Counted from the stretch's first letter, positions 22,081-33,696 are shown. The stretch: DNA of 64,000 bases from Zygnema cylindricum (GCA_037447655.1 JBBHKE010003005.1:44701-108700); one strand, 5' to 3'. Numbers and translations are program-made. Notes: generated by a model not told the origin, from the letters alone.

Positions 22081-24657
22081 GGAAGGCCACCTTCCCGAGA
22101 TGTGGAACATGTTATTAACCTTGAACCTGGTTGCAACCCTCCTGTCACAGGAATTTAAAAGCACAGTTTCTTTGAGCAAGAGGAGTTAAAGAAACATATC
22201 AAAGAACTCCTAGAGAAAGGACATATTCAGCCCAGCAAATCACTGTATGGAGCACCAGTTCTCTTCGTCAAAAAAAAGAACGAAACATTGAGAATGTGTG
22301 TCGATTATCGTAGTCTGAACAAGATTACGGTGAAGGATAAGTATCCGTTACCTTTAATTTATGATTTGATAGATCGTTTAAAAGGTGCTAAAGTATTTTC
22401 GATGATTGACCTGCGTAGTGGCTTTAATCAGGTGCCAATTAGAATTGAGGATGTTGATAAAACTGCTTTCAGGACTAGGGTAGGTCATTTTGAATGGATA
22501 GTGATGCCATTCGGCTTAACGAATGCACCGCCTACTTACCAAAGATTAATGAACCAAACTTTTTCTGATTACATAGATGAGTTTGTTCAAGTGTTTATAG
22601 ATGATATTCTAATTTACAGTGAATCTAAAGAACAACATGTAATTCATTTAAGAAAAGTGTTGGAAAAGTTAAGAGAAAGAAAATTATATGGAAAATTGTC
22701 AAAATCCAACTTTCTTAAAAGTGAACAATTATTTTTGGGACATATAGTTAGTGGGGAAGGTGTTAAAACAGATCCATCCAAAATCACTGCAATCCAAAAT
22801 TGGAAGCAACCTACTAATGTCACGGAAGTTAGATCATTTTTGGGATTGGCCACTTACTACAGGAAATTTATCAAGAACTTCAGTATGATCGCCGCACCTT
22901 TGACGGATTTACTTCGGGAAAAGGAGACGTTTGTGTGGGGAGCTGATCAAGAGAGAGCATTCGAGGAACTAAAAGGGAAGTTGACCTCTGCCCCTACACT
23001 GGTGTATCCTGACCCTGCTGGAGAATTTGAAGTTCTGATCACTACAGATGCATCTGATAAAGGTCTAGGTGCAGTCATAAGTCAAAAAGTTGGTAAACAC
23101 TTTCATCCTATTGCTTTTGAGTCCAGGAAATTCAATGATGCTGAAAGGAATTATCCAGCACAGGAAAAGGAATTACTGGCAATTGTACATGCATTGGTAA
23201 AATGGCGTTGTTATTTGCATAATAAAGAATTTACGGTTCACTGTGATAATAAAGCACTTTCTTATCTACAAAGATTAAGCGATGCACAGATTATGACTGG
23301 CAGACAGGTTAGGTGGATGCAAAAATTGGCATATTTCAAATTTAATGTCAAACATATTCCCGGGAAGACAAATGTAGTCGCAGATCCTTTAAGTAGATGT
23401 TTTGAAATAAGTGTTATGGTACAAGATGAATTATTTTTAGATGCTGTTAGAAATGGTTATGATAAAGATCCATATTTTGCCGTGATTTGCAAAAACATTT
23501 CGGGAGGGAATTCTGACCCATTGAATGAGAGGCATGTCAAAAACTTCAGACTAGAGGACGGTTTATTGTATCTGCAAATAGGGGATAGATTATGCATTCC
23601 TGAAGTGGGAGACTTAAGAAAACAACTTTTTCAAGAAGCTCATGAGCATTTAGGACATCTAGGTCGAGATAAAACTCTAAGCCGCTTGCAGAGTAGATTG
23701 TTTTGGCCCGGGATGGCAAAAGGGGTGTCGAAACACGTGGAAAGTTGTGTCCTTTGCCAGCAGAGCAAATCTAGTAACCAAAAACCTAGGGGTCTCTTAA
23801 AACCGTTGGATATCCCTGAAAGACCATGGGAATCTGTCAGTATGGATTTTATTGTCAGGTTGCCAGCTACATCTAGAAGAAATGACAGTATCATGGTCGT
23901 AGTTGATAGGTTCAGTAAAATGGCAATCTTTATCCCTTGCAAAACCACTCATTCAGTTGTAGATATTGCAAAGTTATATTTTGACAACGTGGTCAGACAT
24001 CATGGAGTCCCTCTATCTATTGTCAGTGATAGAGATTCTAAATTTACGTCTTCTTTTTGGAAAGAATTACAACAAAATTTAGGCACTGAATTGAAAATGA
24101 GTACCGCTTATCATCCTCAGACAGATGGACAGACAGAAAGGATGAACCGTACACTAGAGGAAATGCTTAGGACTGTTTGCAGTGGAGTTCAGAACACATG
24201 GGAATCTAAACTGCCATTAATGGAATTTGCATTCAATTCATGTAAACATGCTAGTACAGGATTCTCACCATTTAAAGTTGCATACGGATACCAACCTAGA
24301 GAAGCATTGGACTTAATAACAGGGGTCACTCAAGAGAATAGAGGTTTTAGAACAGAGTTTTGGGAAGACGTTCAAACAGTTTGGAAAACTGTCCGGGATG
24401 CATTAGTGAAGGCACAAAGGAGGCAAGAATTAAATGCCTACCGCAAACGGGTTGATTGGGTGTTACGCACAAGTGGCAAGGTTTGGCTTTCTACAACTCA
24501 TTACAGGTGCAAGATCGAGGGACAATCGGATCCTACGGGGAAATTTGCTCCTAAATACATTGGACCATTTACTGTAATCGAGATGATATCGTCAGTTGCT
24601 GCCAAATTGGACCTTCCGCCGTCAACAAAAATTCATCCAGTGATACAAATCAGCTAA
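22081..24657 (+). pseudogene. Gypsy RT-RNase H-integrase polyprotein
   Basis: Reading starts at GRPPSRDVEHVI. A stop near 22157 interrupts it, and from 22288 it is open for 789 codons. The RT contains [48 protein letters not shown] and the active site FIDDILIYS. RNase H contains [15 protein letters not shown] and [10 protein letters not shown]. Integrase has an HHCC finger ([20 protein letters not shown]), aspartates in SMDFIVRLP and SDRDSKFTS, and the glutamate in [12 protein letters not shown]. The frame stops with TAA at 24655, where Gln of the usual VSQLKP motif is expected. Catalytic residues are present despite the stops. Confidence 0.9.
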
Positions 24658-24900
24658 TTGAAACCAGCGAATCTTCGACCAACCGAAGGAGAATTGGAAT
24701 TGGATCCCTCAATAATTATAGAACCTGAAATCCACAGATGGGTACTAGCTTGGGTTGGTCAACGGTTCAAGGTCGGCGATACTATATTCTGGCAAGTGCA
24801 TTATGTAGGAAGGCCTGAAGATGAGTTGACTTTAGAGGATACAAATTCTGAATTTTTACAGAGGTATTGGAGAGACAATAACATAGAGGCCCCGTCTTGA
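24658..24900 (+). pseudogene. Gypsy C-terminal chromodomain-like tail
   Basis: It continues the pol frame past the TAA with LKPANLRPTEGE, then EIHRWVLAWVGQRFKVGD, VHYVGRPEDELTLEDT and FLQRYWRDN. This order (LKPA motif, basic strand, WxVHWxG-like strand, TWED-like motif) is a divergent chromodomain, which places the element among chromoviruses. The aromatic cage is not clearly intact. Confidence 0.65.
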
Positions 24901-24935
24901 GAATTAAAGATGTTTTAACTGAGGACAGTTAAAAA

Positions 24936-24949
24936 TAAGGAGGGGATGA
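24936..24949 (+). other. Gypsy polypurine tract
   Basis: A purine run, AAGGAGGGGATGA, lies directly before the TGTAACAG start of the 3' LTR. Confidence 0.65.
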
Positions 24950-25917
24950 TGTAACAGTAATAGCGGATCGAATTTTTTTATAAAAGGGTATTTAGGAGTT
25001 ATGATTATAGACTACTAAATCTGGTAGACTTCGCGAAAGAATCACGCGATTTGGAGTTATATTGCAAAAGTTATAGCTATGGGTGTACTTAGGTGGCAGT
25101 GCGAGGTCTAAATAACAGGTGGGTATCATTGAAACGGTTTAAGGGTCAAATTGGTACCGAAACTTCTCGTGAACATTTCATAAAGTTATAATGAAACGTT
25201 CAGTATGCATGGTAATTCGTTTCTTACAATTTTTAGTACGAAACTTCACTTTCACTTAAGGGAATTTCGTAGGAAGTTTCGAGTCCGAAATTTGTGACGC
25301 ACGATCGTGCGAAGTCGCGTTTCGTTTGGCGCGCGCTTTTGCACGTAAATGTTACGTAGTGAAACGTAGCGTTTGATTGGTTAATAAAGTGCTAAGTAGT
25401 TAGTAAGAGATTTCGCACGTTTTTGCATTGGTCAGTCCGAGTCCTTGCTGATCAATGATTGGCCCAGGTAAAATCCTGTTCAAACGGAGCTTTGACTCTG
25501 GCCTGGCTAGTCCAGGGCGATGATGGATAAATAGGGAAGTGTAAGAGGAGAGTAGACATCTTTTCCTTTGGGAAAAGTTTGTGGAAATTCCGGCTGATCC
25601 TGGTCCTGAGCGATAAATACCAAATTGGAGGAAAGGCATTTTGCATTGAAATCTCTTACTAACTAAATAGTGTTTTAGTAGTTAAGAGATAAAATTATTA
25701 AGAGTGGAGGGTAGTGGAAAACACTTTAATAAGAAGGGTTGATCCACGAGGGCAAGAGACCAAGCTAATGTTATGTGGACAAAAGCTTCTTCTAATTTAA
25801 AGTTTATCCTTATGTGAGTGTTGTCCAATGTGGATGTGTATTTTCCAATGTGTGGAATGTGTGGTTGGGATTGTTTGTAGTAATGGGATTTTTTGAGAGG
25901 TAGGAGATCCTGTCACA
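24950..25917 (+). mobile_element. Ty3-gypsy 3' LTR (968 bp)
   Basis: It starts TGTAACAG and ends CCTGTCACA, with exactly the length of the 5' LTR. Its right edge falls inside a copia RT reading frame (minus strand), yet the rest of that RT is not found left of the gypsy element. Confidence 0.85.
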
Positions 25918-26290
25918 CATGTCCTCGACGCTTGTATTAATCCGTACAAGGATTTTTGCAACCGCCATACTTTTCCTCCTTTCGAAAGCACACCCTCGGG
26001 CACCTTCATATACACCTCCTCTTCTAACTCTCCATTTAAAAAGGTTGTTTGTACATCCATTTGATGTATATGTTTATTCCCCGCGGCCGCAATAGCAATT
26101 ATCATTCTCAAAGAATCAAACTTAACAACCGGTGCATAAGTTTCCGAATAATCAACCCCCTCTACTTGTTGAAAGCCTTTGCATACCAATCTAGCCTTAT
26201 ATTTTATTATCTCCCCCTTAGCACCAGTTTTTGCTTTAAATATCCATTTGGCATCAATCGCTTTCTTCCCCTCCGGTAAACTCACCTCCT
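25918..26290 (-). pseudogene. Copia-2 reverse transcriptase, N-terminal part only
   Basis: The minus-strand frame gives KAIDAKWIFKAKTG, KARLVCKGFQQVEGVDYSET, HQMDVQTTFLNGELEEE and LQKSLYGLIQASRT. It is then cut by the gypsy LTR at 25917. The first catalytic aspartate (QMDV) is present. The YxDD motif and RNase H are absent, so the element lost its 3' third and its 3' LTR. It differs from copia-1 in sequence and LTR, so it is a separate family. Confidence 0.85.
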
Positions 26291-27482
26291 CAAATTTTTG
26301 TTATCGATAATGGACTTTAATTGTCTCTCCCACGCCGGTTTCCACTTATCCTCCCAATTCATAAAAATTCGTGCCTCGATGTAAGATTGAGGATCGCCGA
26401 GCATATTGTCGGTCAATGATTGCTACAAAATAAATGCCTCCTCCGAGGCGGCCAAAATAAAATAATTGGAATTTTCAACATTTCCACCTTTGCGATCAAA
26501 TGATAACCGATCTGGCTTCTTCCCCCTCGTCTCACGTTGACTCCTTCTTAATGGAACCTCATCCTTTTTGTTTGCGTATTTTTCAAATTCGGTTTCTTCC
26601 TCGTGTAAAGAAGCACTCGGAGATTTAGAGCTTCTAGATCGGTGAGTGTCCGAAGACATGCGGGATTTTTCACTTCGGATCTCGTCATAATTAATTAACT
26701 CCGGATGAGTTTCGGAATTAGTTTTCCCCCTCTTAATATTGACGACTGGATCCGCCTCATTTTCGAAATCCGAATCATCAAGATGAGGAAAACAGAGAGA
26801 TTCATTCACTTCAAGAAAGTCATGATTAGTAGAGAATTTTTCGGAACGAGAAATAGCAACTTTAAGATCCTCATGGAAATTCACATTATGACTCTTTTCA
26901 ATGTCATGACGAATCGGATCATAAACCCGGTATAAACTCCCTTTGGAGCTATACCCCACAAAAAATCCTGACCAACTACGAGAAGAAAATTTACCTCGTC
27001 GTTTCACCGATTCAATGTACACCGTCCCACTGCACCTCCAAATTCGCAAATGATGTAATGCGGGCTTTCCATCATACCAAAGTTCATGAGGAGTTTTATC
27101 GCCAAAAATAGAGGTAAGTCGACGATTGCAAATATAATTGGCCGTTAGGAGTGCATCTCCCCATAAATACTCTTTTCTTCCCGATCCGTGAATCATCAAG
27201 CGCACCATTTCTTGAAGAGTTCGATTTTCGCGCTCGACTTTTCCATTCGACTCTGGTGAGTATGATGTCATAAATTCTTGTCGGATCCCCCATTTCTTGC
27301 AATAAGGATCAAACGCCTTAAATTCCCTGCCGTTATCGGATCGAACCAACTTGAATTTCCGTTCACATTGCCGTTCGTCCATAACATGCTACTCTTTGAA
27401 TTTTGCGAATGCGTCGGATTTATTTTTAAGAAGATATATTATATATTTATTGCCTCCTACGCTCTCAGGTTTAACATCCCCA
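26291..27482 (-). pseudogene. Copia-2 integrase and C-terminal spacer
   Basis: The integrase core reads LVRSDNGREFK (second aspartate) and NGKVERENRTLQEM (glutamate), with HELWYDGKPALHHLRIWR and the usual GxFVGYSSKGSLYRVYDP region. A hydrophilic spacer rich in Ser, Glu and Arg follows (residues about 180-290). The main frame is open from about 27382 to 26423. A stop at 26421 and a short frame change separate it from the RT. Confidence 0.85.
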
Positions 27483-27793
27483 CATTAATCCACGTGTACT
27501 TTTTCAAGTGGGTGAGTTGACCGAAAGTCAAAGTCCTTGGTAGGATGCGGTTTTCGGATTTGACGACCTTGACTGCAGTCGTTACAACCATTGACCTTTT
27601 CACCTGACGTCATATCTAAGCCGCGCATGCAACTGACGTTGATCATACGCTTTAAATTCTGCTCTGACGTATGGCACATTTGATGGTGCCAAAGTGTCAA
27701 ATCCCCCTTGATTTCGGTGCGGATGATGCCGTCATCATGACGTTTTGGCTTTGGACGCTTCCATAAAAGACGACTATGGAATGCGTGAGACAC
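27483..27793 (-). pseudogene. Copia-2 GAG-pre-integrase domain
   Basis: The minus-strand reading LTLWHHQMCHTSEQNL followed by CNDCSQGRQIRK is the HHCC zinc finger of copia integrases. EKVHVD contains the first catalytic aspartate and is followed directly by a stop near 27482. Confidence 0.8.
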
Positions 27794-28418
27794 TTCTCCC
27801 TCTCCGACAGTAATTCCACCAGGTCGTACAATTTTGATTGTAAAGTCTCCCAGTACGCCTGCGCGGATCTCTAGATTTGGGATAAGCTTAAAGATTAGTT
27901 GAGCGAAAGAATATAAAGCATGTTCAATGGATGGATCTTAGAGATTGGCTGAATCCATTTGGATCTAAGCAATCAAGTCAATTACTGATTAGGCTGTGTT
28001 ATAGAAATAACATGACCTAAATTTGAGAACGTCAGGGCATTTTATCAAAAGTGTGTAGTCCATACATACGATGTCTGGCGCGGAGTCCATAATCCACTCC
28101 TTGTTGTTTTCTGCGTTGAAGGAATGATGTTTCGTTCTTGACACTTAGCGTGGAAAAATAATCAAACCCGTCCCTCTCATCATTCTCTCAAAAGAAATGT
28201 CATGCTCCGGTGACGCCATTTTCCACTTCGCCCACAATCGACGCCCGTCCATTAAATCACTGGCTGTTGCCGTCGCGCGGCTCATCCGGCGCCGCCCAGC
28301 ATTCAAATCTCAGCAACATTTAGGGGACCAATATGTCCCCATTTCCCGATAGTGGCATTATTTCTCCTTATTTGGCATGATGAGGGACATATGACCGGCC
28401 TTGTTAACAGTAAACAGG
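27794..28418 (-). pseudogene. Copia-2 protease region, unreadable
   Basis: Protease should lie between gag and the GAG-pre-integrase finger. I could not find a clean D(S/T)GA motif. Many stops and frame changes lie here. The position is inferred from element order. Confidence 0.4.
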
Positions 28419-29604
28419 TCATTCTGTGGTCTTGGAAAAGGTTGGATGAGAAGTTTCCCTCTTTTCGATGCTTCTCCCCTTCCTAGATCGCCTCCTCTTC
28501 CCCTTCTCCCCCACCTGGATAAAATTTAGATCGCGGTTCTTCGGAGGATGTTGAGAGAATCCACCGGGCGAAGCTTTAGGAGGACCTCTGCGGTTTCTCT
28601 CGATGGTTTTATGATTTTTCACAATAAATTCATAAGTCGGATTCGTTTGTGCCCAAAGTATTTCTTGAAGTTAAGTAAGATTGTTGGGTAACGCATTAAT
28701 GAGGCCGATAACTTTATCCTCCTCGATAATAGTCCGGCTGTTATTCGAGAGTTGCTCCACAATAATATTATATCGCTTGATCGCATCGTCAATCGATTCG
28801 TTAGACTTTATCTTAAATTGGATAAAGTACGTGTAAGCATATTGCCCCTTGTTTTGGAGTCCCTTCTCAAATTGGCCTTCGAGCGCCTTCCAACACTCAT
28901 GCGCCGTATCTCGGGTAAGAAAATGATCATGCACCAATGAGGATCAAAGATTGCAAAAGACCGGTGATTGCGGCAAACATTTTCTTTTTCCAAAGGCGGC
29001 GAGCCTTCGTATCGTCGATCGACAATTTCTCCTCTTTGTTCACGATCTTCCAAAGGTGACAAAGGATAAGTTGTGCCTTAACTTATTTCTTCCATATTGG
29101 ATAGTTAGGTCCGTTGAAGAGGACGATCTTCCCCGGCATGGAAGGGATCGGTAACTCGTCATCGGATTCATATTCAAGATCCGAGTCGTTCTCGATCACA
29201 AACTTTCCCTTTCGGGGAGCTTCTCTCAAAATGTCATCATCCTCAACCCCTCCATCCGAAGCCACCGCAGAAGCATTCAAGAGATCCACCTTAAACTTCC
29301 CCTTTCGATTGGCATCCATGATCCGTTGATTTACTAGAGTGAGTAAGCCGTCAAACAACTCATTGAGACAATATTCGGTCAACACTACCTCTTTTTGTTT
29401 CTCTTCCTCTCTTTTTGGAAGTGTGTCGGAGGGAGAGCCCTTTTCAAAAGTCTCTCCTCCGAAGCCGAAGTCTTTCAAACTCTGATCTGGAGATGAATCG
29501 GCCAGATCGGTAGATCCGGTAGATGTGGATAAGGAGCCGCAATAGGAGAAGGTGTGGAAGAGGACTTCTTCTTCTTTCCCCCCCATGGCGGCAAGACTTG
29601 CCAC
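28419..29604 (-). pseudogene. Copia-2 gag (UBN2 type), broken
   Basis: The N-terminal frame (29604 to 29083) is acidic and ends in IVLFNGPNYPIWKK and a stop. The UBN2-like part resumes with HECWKALEGQFEKGLQNKGQ, QFKIKSNESIDDAIKRYN and IGLINALPNNLT (28937-28671). The basic segment before a zinc knuckle is at 28622-28419. At least three stops or shifts separate these pieces. Confidence 0.75.
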
Positions 29605-29631
29605 CTTGAGAACTCTTAATGGAGCAAACTA

Positions 29632-29643
29632 GCTCCGATACCA
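29632..29643 (-). other. Copia-2 primer-binding site
   Basis: On the minus strand TGGTATCGGAGC follows the LTR after two bases. It matches 11 of 12 bases of the initiator tRNA-Met 3'-end complement. This is the conventional type, unlike copia-1. Confidence 0.75.
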
Positions 29644-29645
29644 CT

Positions 29646-30058
29646 TGTAAGGATCGATTCACACAAAGATAGAAGAAATACTGAATATAATGCGGAAGCA
29701 AAAGACAACAAAGAGAAGACACTCCAGCAAAAGACAAATATATTTCACCAAAGGGTACCCCTTACAAGGTTGATTTCCCCTGACGACTAAGTTCTTAATA
29801 CCTTCTCCGCGCGCCTTGTTAAGAGTACTACAAATTGCGTCACGTACAAAAATTACACGGGAGCTGATCAAAACATAGTACTACCGACTACATAAAGTCA
29901 CGCGTCTTCTGCTAAAATATCGCCGTGCGAGAACTAAGTACCTCGCCGCAGCGAAACCACACAAAACTATATTTAACTAAACCAATCACACCGCCGCGCA
30001 CATAGAATTATATTACAGCGGCTCCAGAAATGGGCGTCGTTTCACAAAGAACCTAACA
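29646..30058 (-). mobile_element. Copia-2 5' LTR (413 bp)
   Basis: Read on the minus strand it starts TGTTAGGTTCTTTG and ends GATCCTTACA, with near-inverted ends. A TATA-like TTAAATATAG lies near 29965-29975. Its partner LTR is missing because the gypsy junction truncates the element. Confidence 0.7.
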
Positions 30059-30129
30059 TGCTCTTCATGCCGAGTGGGCTCCTCGATCCACCTTATCCAT
30101 TCTAAATTCTATGCATTAGATCAAAGGGC

Positions 30130-31110
30130 GTGGGATCGTAAATTGCTTCAAGCAGCATACTGGTTTAAATCTCCACCTTCATCAAAACGTCCACTTGAGG
30201 CATCATCATTTCTCATATCCCTGAAATCCATCACCCAAATCGCCATTCTCGGCACTTGCTTTCCGAGCTTCTATTACCGCGAGGACTCGAAAGCTCAACC
30301 CCTTTGTTCCGGCTCTCGAACTTTGACCCGTTGATTCTAAATTTTTTACCGATCTCACTCTGTTCTCATGAACATCTTTTGGTGACAAAGGAAGCTCTAA
30401 TCCAGGAGGAAAACGATTCGATCCTCCACTCTTACTCTTCTTTTGGCGATCAAATCTCTGTTGACTTTGTTTCCCGTGTTCCGCGGCTGGCTTAGCTGGC
30501 ACTATAGGAGGTAAGTCCGGGGCTCCTTTCGCTTTTCGTGCTCCTTTTTTGTCGAGCCCTCCAGAAAAACGACTAGAACCGCTTTTATGATTTTCGATAT
30601 AGCCTTTGGCGGCTTTCTCCAGTTCAATTTGATTGTATTCTCCAAACTGTTCGCTTCCACAAAGAAGCGAGTTGATGATCAGCTGTGTTCTTATTAAATA
30701 TCGACTCTTGACTGAGTTTCCTAACATGTTTTCCCACAAACGACAACCTATTGCCCTTCGTTCCCGTTTGACTTCCCTTGCTTTCTCCACGTGTCCCATA
30801 TTGTTTCCCTATCACTTCCTCCTCAGATGACAATGCCTTATTGTATAGAGGTGCCGGGCCCGACGAGTTTGAGCTCGTGACAGGAATGCAAACATCGTTT
30901 TCTCGAGAGGTATAAGGGAGAAAACGTTATTCGAGAAATGTTGCGGTGAGGGGATTGGAAGATGGTAAGGTGTCTATCTATGTCTCTCCCATCTGGTCAT
31001 CGTAGAGCTGCCAGACACAGTGGTCATCGGCAATGGCTCCGGCTGCCACAACAAGATCAACTGATTGGCCGTTGACACAGACGGCATGCTCAGAGTCGCT
31101 TGGAAATAGG
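30130..31110 (-). pseudogene. Unidentified protein-coding 3' region, broken
   Basis: I do not recognise this family. The minus strand opens with CVNGQSVDLVVAAGAIADDH and CVWQLYDDQMGE. It passes a TAG and a TAA (each one base change from a Gln codon) and continues through DVCIPVTSSNSSGPAPLYNK and KALSSEEEVIGKQYG. One frameshift near 30700 is needed to reach EQFGEYNQIELEKAAKGYIE, SRFSGGLDKKGARKAKGAP and PPGLELPLSPKDVHEN. It probably ends near DEGGDLNQYAA. The composition is that of a real, partly disordered, basic protein. The copia-2 LTR lies just beyond the stop. It may be a host gene end or an undescribed element. Confidence 0.4.
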
Positions 31111-31111
31111 A

Positions 31112-31445
31112 GAGAAAATGAGGAAGGGGAAGGGTGAGGGGAAGGGTGAGGGAAGGGGAAGGGAGAGAGAGAGGGGAAAGGGAAAGGTGACGCGAAGGGT
31201 GAGGGGAAAGGGGACGGGGAGGGGAAGGGGGAGAGAAAGGGTGACGGGAAGGGTGAGGGGAAAGGGAAGGGTGAGGGGAAAAGGAAGGGTGAGGAGAAGG
31301 GTCAAAGAAAGGGTGACGCGAAGGGTGAGGGAAAGGGTGAGGATAAGGGTGAGGGGAAGGGTAAGGGTGAGGAGAAGGGTGAGAGAAAAGGTGACGGGAA
31401 GGGTGAGGGGAAGGTTGAGGAGAAGGGTGAGGGGAAGGGTAAGGG
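31112..31445 (+). repeat. Purine-rich minisatellite (GGGAAGGGTGAG-type)
   Basis: About 330 bp are almost entirely purine on the plus strand, built from variants of the 12-bp unit GGGAAGGGTGAG with occasional TGACGCG. Open frames of 121 and 186 codons across it are by-products of the repeat. Confidence 0.85.
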
Positions 31446-31661
31446 CATTTGGAGCATACGTTTAATGTACAATATAAAATAGTACGCATATACTGTACGC
31501 GCACAAAATGCTTTTTTCTGTATAATACGCACAAAACGGGTGTACGAGTTTCTAAGAAAAGATTATAAAAAATCTTTGTTGCTAAATGTTTTTATGGAAA
31601 TAAAGCTGCCCCTTTGTTCTAAAAAAAAAGTGATAGAATTCATACGATCTAACATCAGATT
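31446..31661. other. Spacer before insertion G2
   Basis: The sequence is AT-rich with no recognised feature. It ends in AGATT, the left target duplication of G2. Confidence 0.5.
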
Positions 31662-33691
31662 TGTTGTTCTTTGGTTTAAAATAGACCGCAGAAGCGACCC
31701 AAACTATCATGCAAGAAGCTAAGCAAAAATAGGTCGACGAACAATCATATGAAATGCATCCTCCATATGCGTACACAGACGCAACAAACAACATTTAGGG
31801 TTTCTAGTTTGTGAATTAAATGAACTATCATAATATGCGATTGATGTCTTTGCAAATACCGTGGTGGGAGGTCAACGTGTTGATTCGTACGCTTTTTTTT
31901 TTTTCTTTTTCTTCTGGGACATTTCAGTTTATGATCTCTGCAACGTAAAAATTTTTGTACAAGTAAAACAAGATGCTACATTGGTCCTGGAAGCATGAAC
32001 CCATGTGGCAATGGTTTATGTATATCAAACAACAAAACATATACTTGTAAATGTATGGATCAATTTGTAGCTGTGAACAATACGGATGGAACGCAAACTT
32101 GCGTTCCAGGTGAGTTTTTTTTTGCATTTTTAGACTTTTTTTCAAGCATGTTGAATTTCTTTGATTTGTAACAATATATTTTTTATTTACATTCTAAGTT
32201 TTTTTCAAGTGCCAAGACTGATTAAACAACAGAGTACAGAACGTGTATGCACATTGATGTAAGAGTACAGAACGTGTATGCACATTGATGTATATGTCCA
32301 GTATTAAAAGTATCTGCTAAACAATTTGAATTCTGCATGTTCGTTTTAGTTTCTTTGGTTATACATGTTGTTTTTTGGTCTTAAATAGACCGCAGAAGCG
32401 ACCCAAACTATCATGCAAGAAGCTAAGCAAAAATAGGTCGACGAACAATCATATGAAATGCATCCTCCATATGGGTATACAGAGGCAACAAATAACATTT
32501 AGGGTTTCATGGAATAATCATCATAACTAAACCCTATGACATCATCTAAGGTTTGATGGAATAATCGACATAAACAAATCCTAAGACAAATGCATTAACA
32601 ATGCATAACAAACATACATATAAAATAAAATAAATAAATAATAACAAATGAATGCATCACACATAAACAAATGCATAATCAAAGTAAAATCAAATAATCA
32701 AAATATCACTCAAAGTGCATGACCTAATCGACAACCCTAAAATGCTACATCTTTGGTCCCTACTTTTCTAACAAGCATTGATGATTTTTCTTAACAAAGC
32801 TCATTCCTATATATACACTTGTAAGCTGTCAACAAATCGCTACGTGTCAGAATAACCAACGTAAATTACGTAATTGTCACTAAGTCCTCTTTAACCATAA
32901 TTACCTACTACTAATAATAGACTAATTGTATGCGTACACCTGAGAGTCAAGCAATCGTAAGCGTACACTTGTCTACAAGAATGATATTGTACACACACAA
33001 ATTAAACTATCAAACCCTAATTGATCACTTAAATATAAACATCATAATCAACACTAATTTATAATGATGCAAAAGAAAAAACAATGTTACTCCAAATATT
33101 TACACCGACACCAAATCGTATGCTGAGTCACCCAACGAAACTCTTCAATTTTCGTCAAACATTGCGGGACGTCCAAAAAATGTTTCTTGTGAATGACGCG
33201 ATTTCGCGTCTCCACTACTTGAAAAATAACGACGGCCTATATCCACCGTCTGTACCTCTTACTTGGCACCCTTGTGCGGCTCAGCGTGGTCTCCAAATCC
33301 AAGCAGCGGCGTCATGTATCAAATCTAACCATCTGGTACGTCATTTGTACTAAATGCGGCGTGTCACATAAAATACCGTCATTTGGGACAAATACCGCCT
33401 GTCGCAAATAAAGTACAGCAATCCAAATATGACGCTCCGTACCATCGGCGTACATATTCAAAAATTTCAAACATTTCATATCGGATCGCTTCGCGATCCG
33501 GCCCATTTCCCAGCGCATTCCGTACCACTCAATTTGTTCATTACGTCGCATTAATTCAACTTGTACACTTACTCCCCCGAACTGCAAATCTGTTCAAACC
33601 TCCACAGTACATTAGGTAAACATATATGCACGAAACGTCGCGTGCTCACCAAATTTCACGTACGCACGAAACTAAATCTTCAAAAACAACA
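31662..33691 (+). mobile_element. LTR-like insertion G2 (2.03 kb) containing an EGF exon
   Basis: It starts TGTTGTTC and ends AAAAACAACA, flanked by the direct repeat AGATT at 31657-31661 and 33692-33696. The last part resembles solo-LTR-like G1. The first about 145 bp are repeated at 32367-32511 at roughly 94 percent identity. Between the two copies lie about 560 bp that include an EGF-like exon with a splice donor. A 31-bp tandem pair (AGAGTACAGAACGTG...) lies at about 32230-32292. There is no element coding region. The ATACA before the inner start does not match the target duplication, so the outer start is the real end. Confidence 0.65.
31974..32109 (+). pseudogene. EGF-like exon inside insertion G2
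   Basis: The frame gives CYIGPGSMNPCGNGLC, then YTCKCMDQF and TQTCVP, with six cysteines in EGF spacing. It ends GTTCCAG before the donor GTGAG, exactly like the EGF exon at 34844-34987 (GTTCCAG, GTGGG). The 5' side is unclear. The obvious acceptor TTTCAG at 31927 leads into a stop, and nearer AG sites give a different phase from its sister exon. It is probably a captured or decayed copy. Confidence 0.6.
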
Positions 33692-33696
33692 AGATT

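Noticed and set aside
31100-31534. Open frames of 121 and 186 codons
   Set aside because: They are low-complexity Arg/Gly/Glu or Pro/Ser/His translations of the purine-rich minisatellite.
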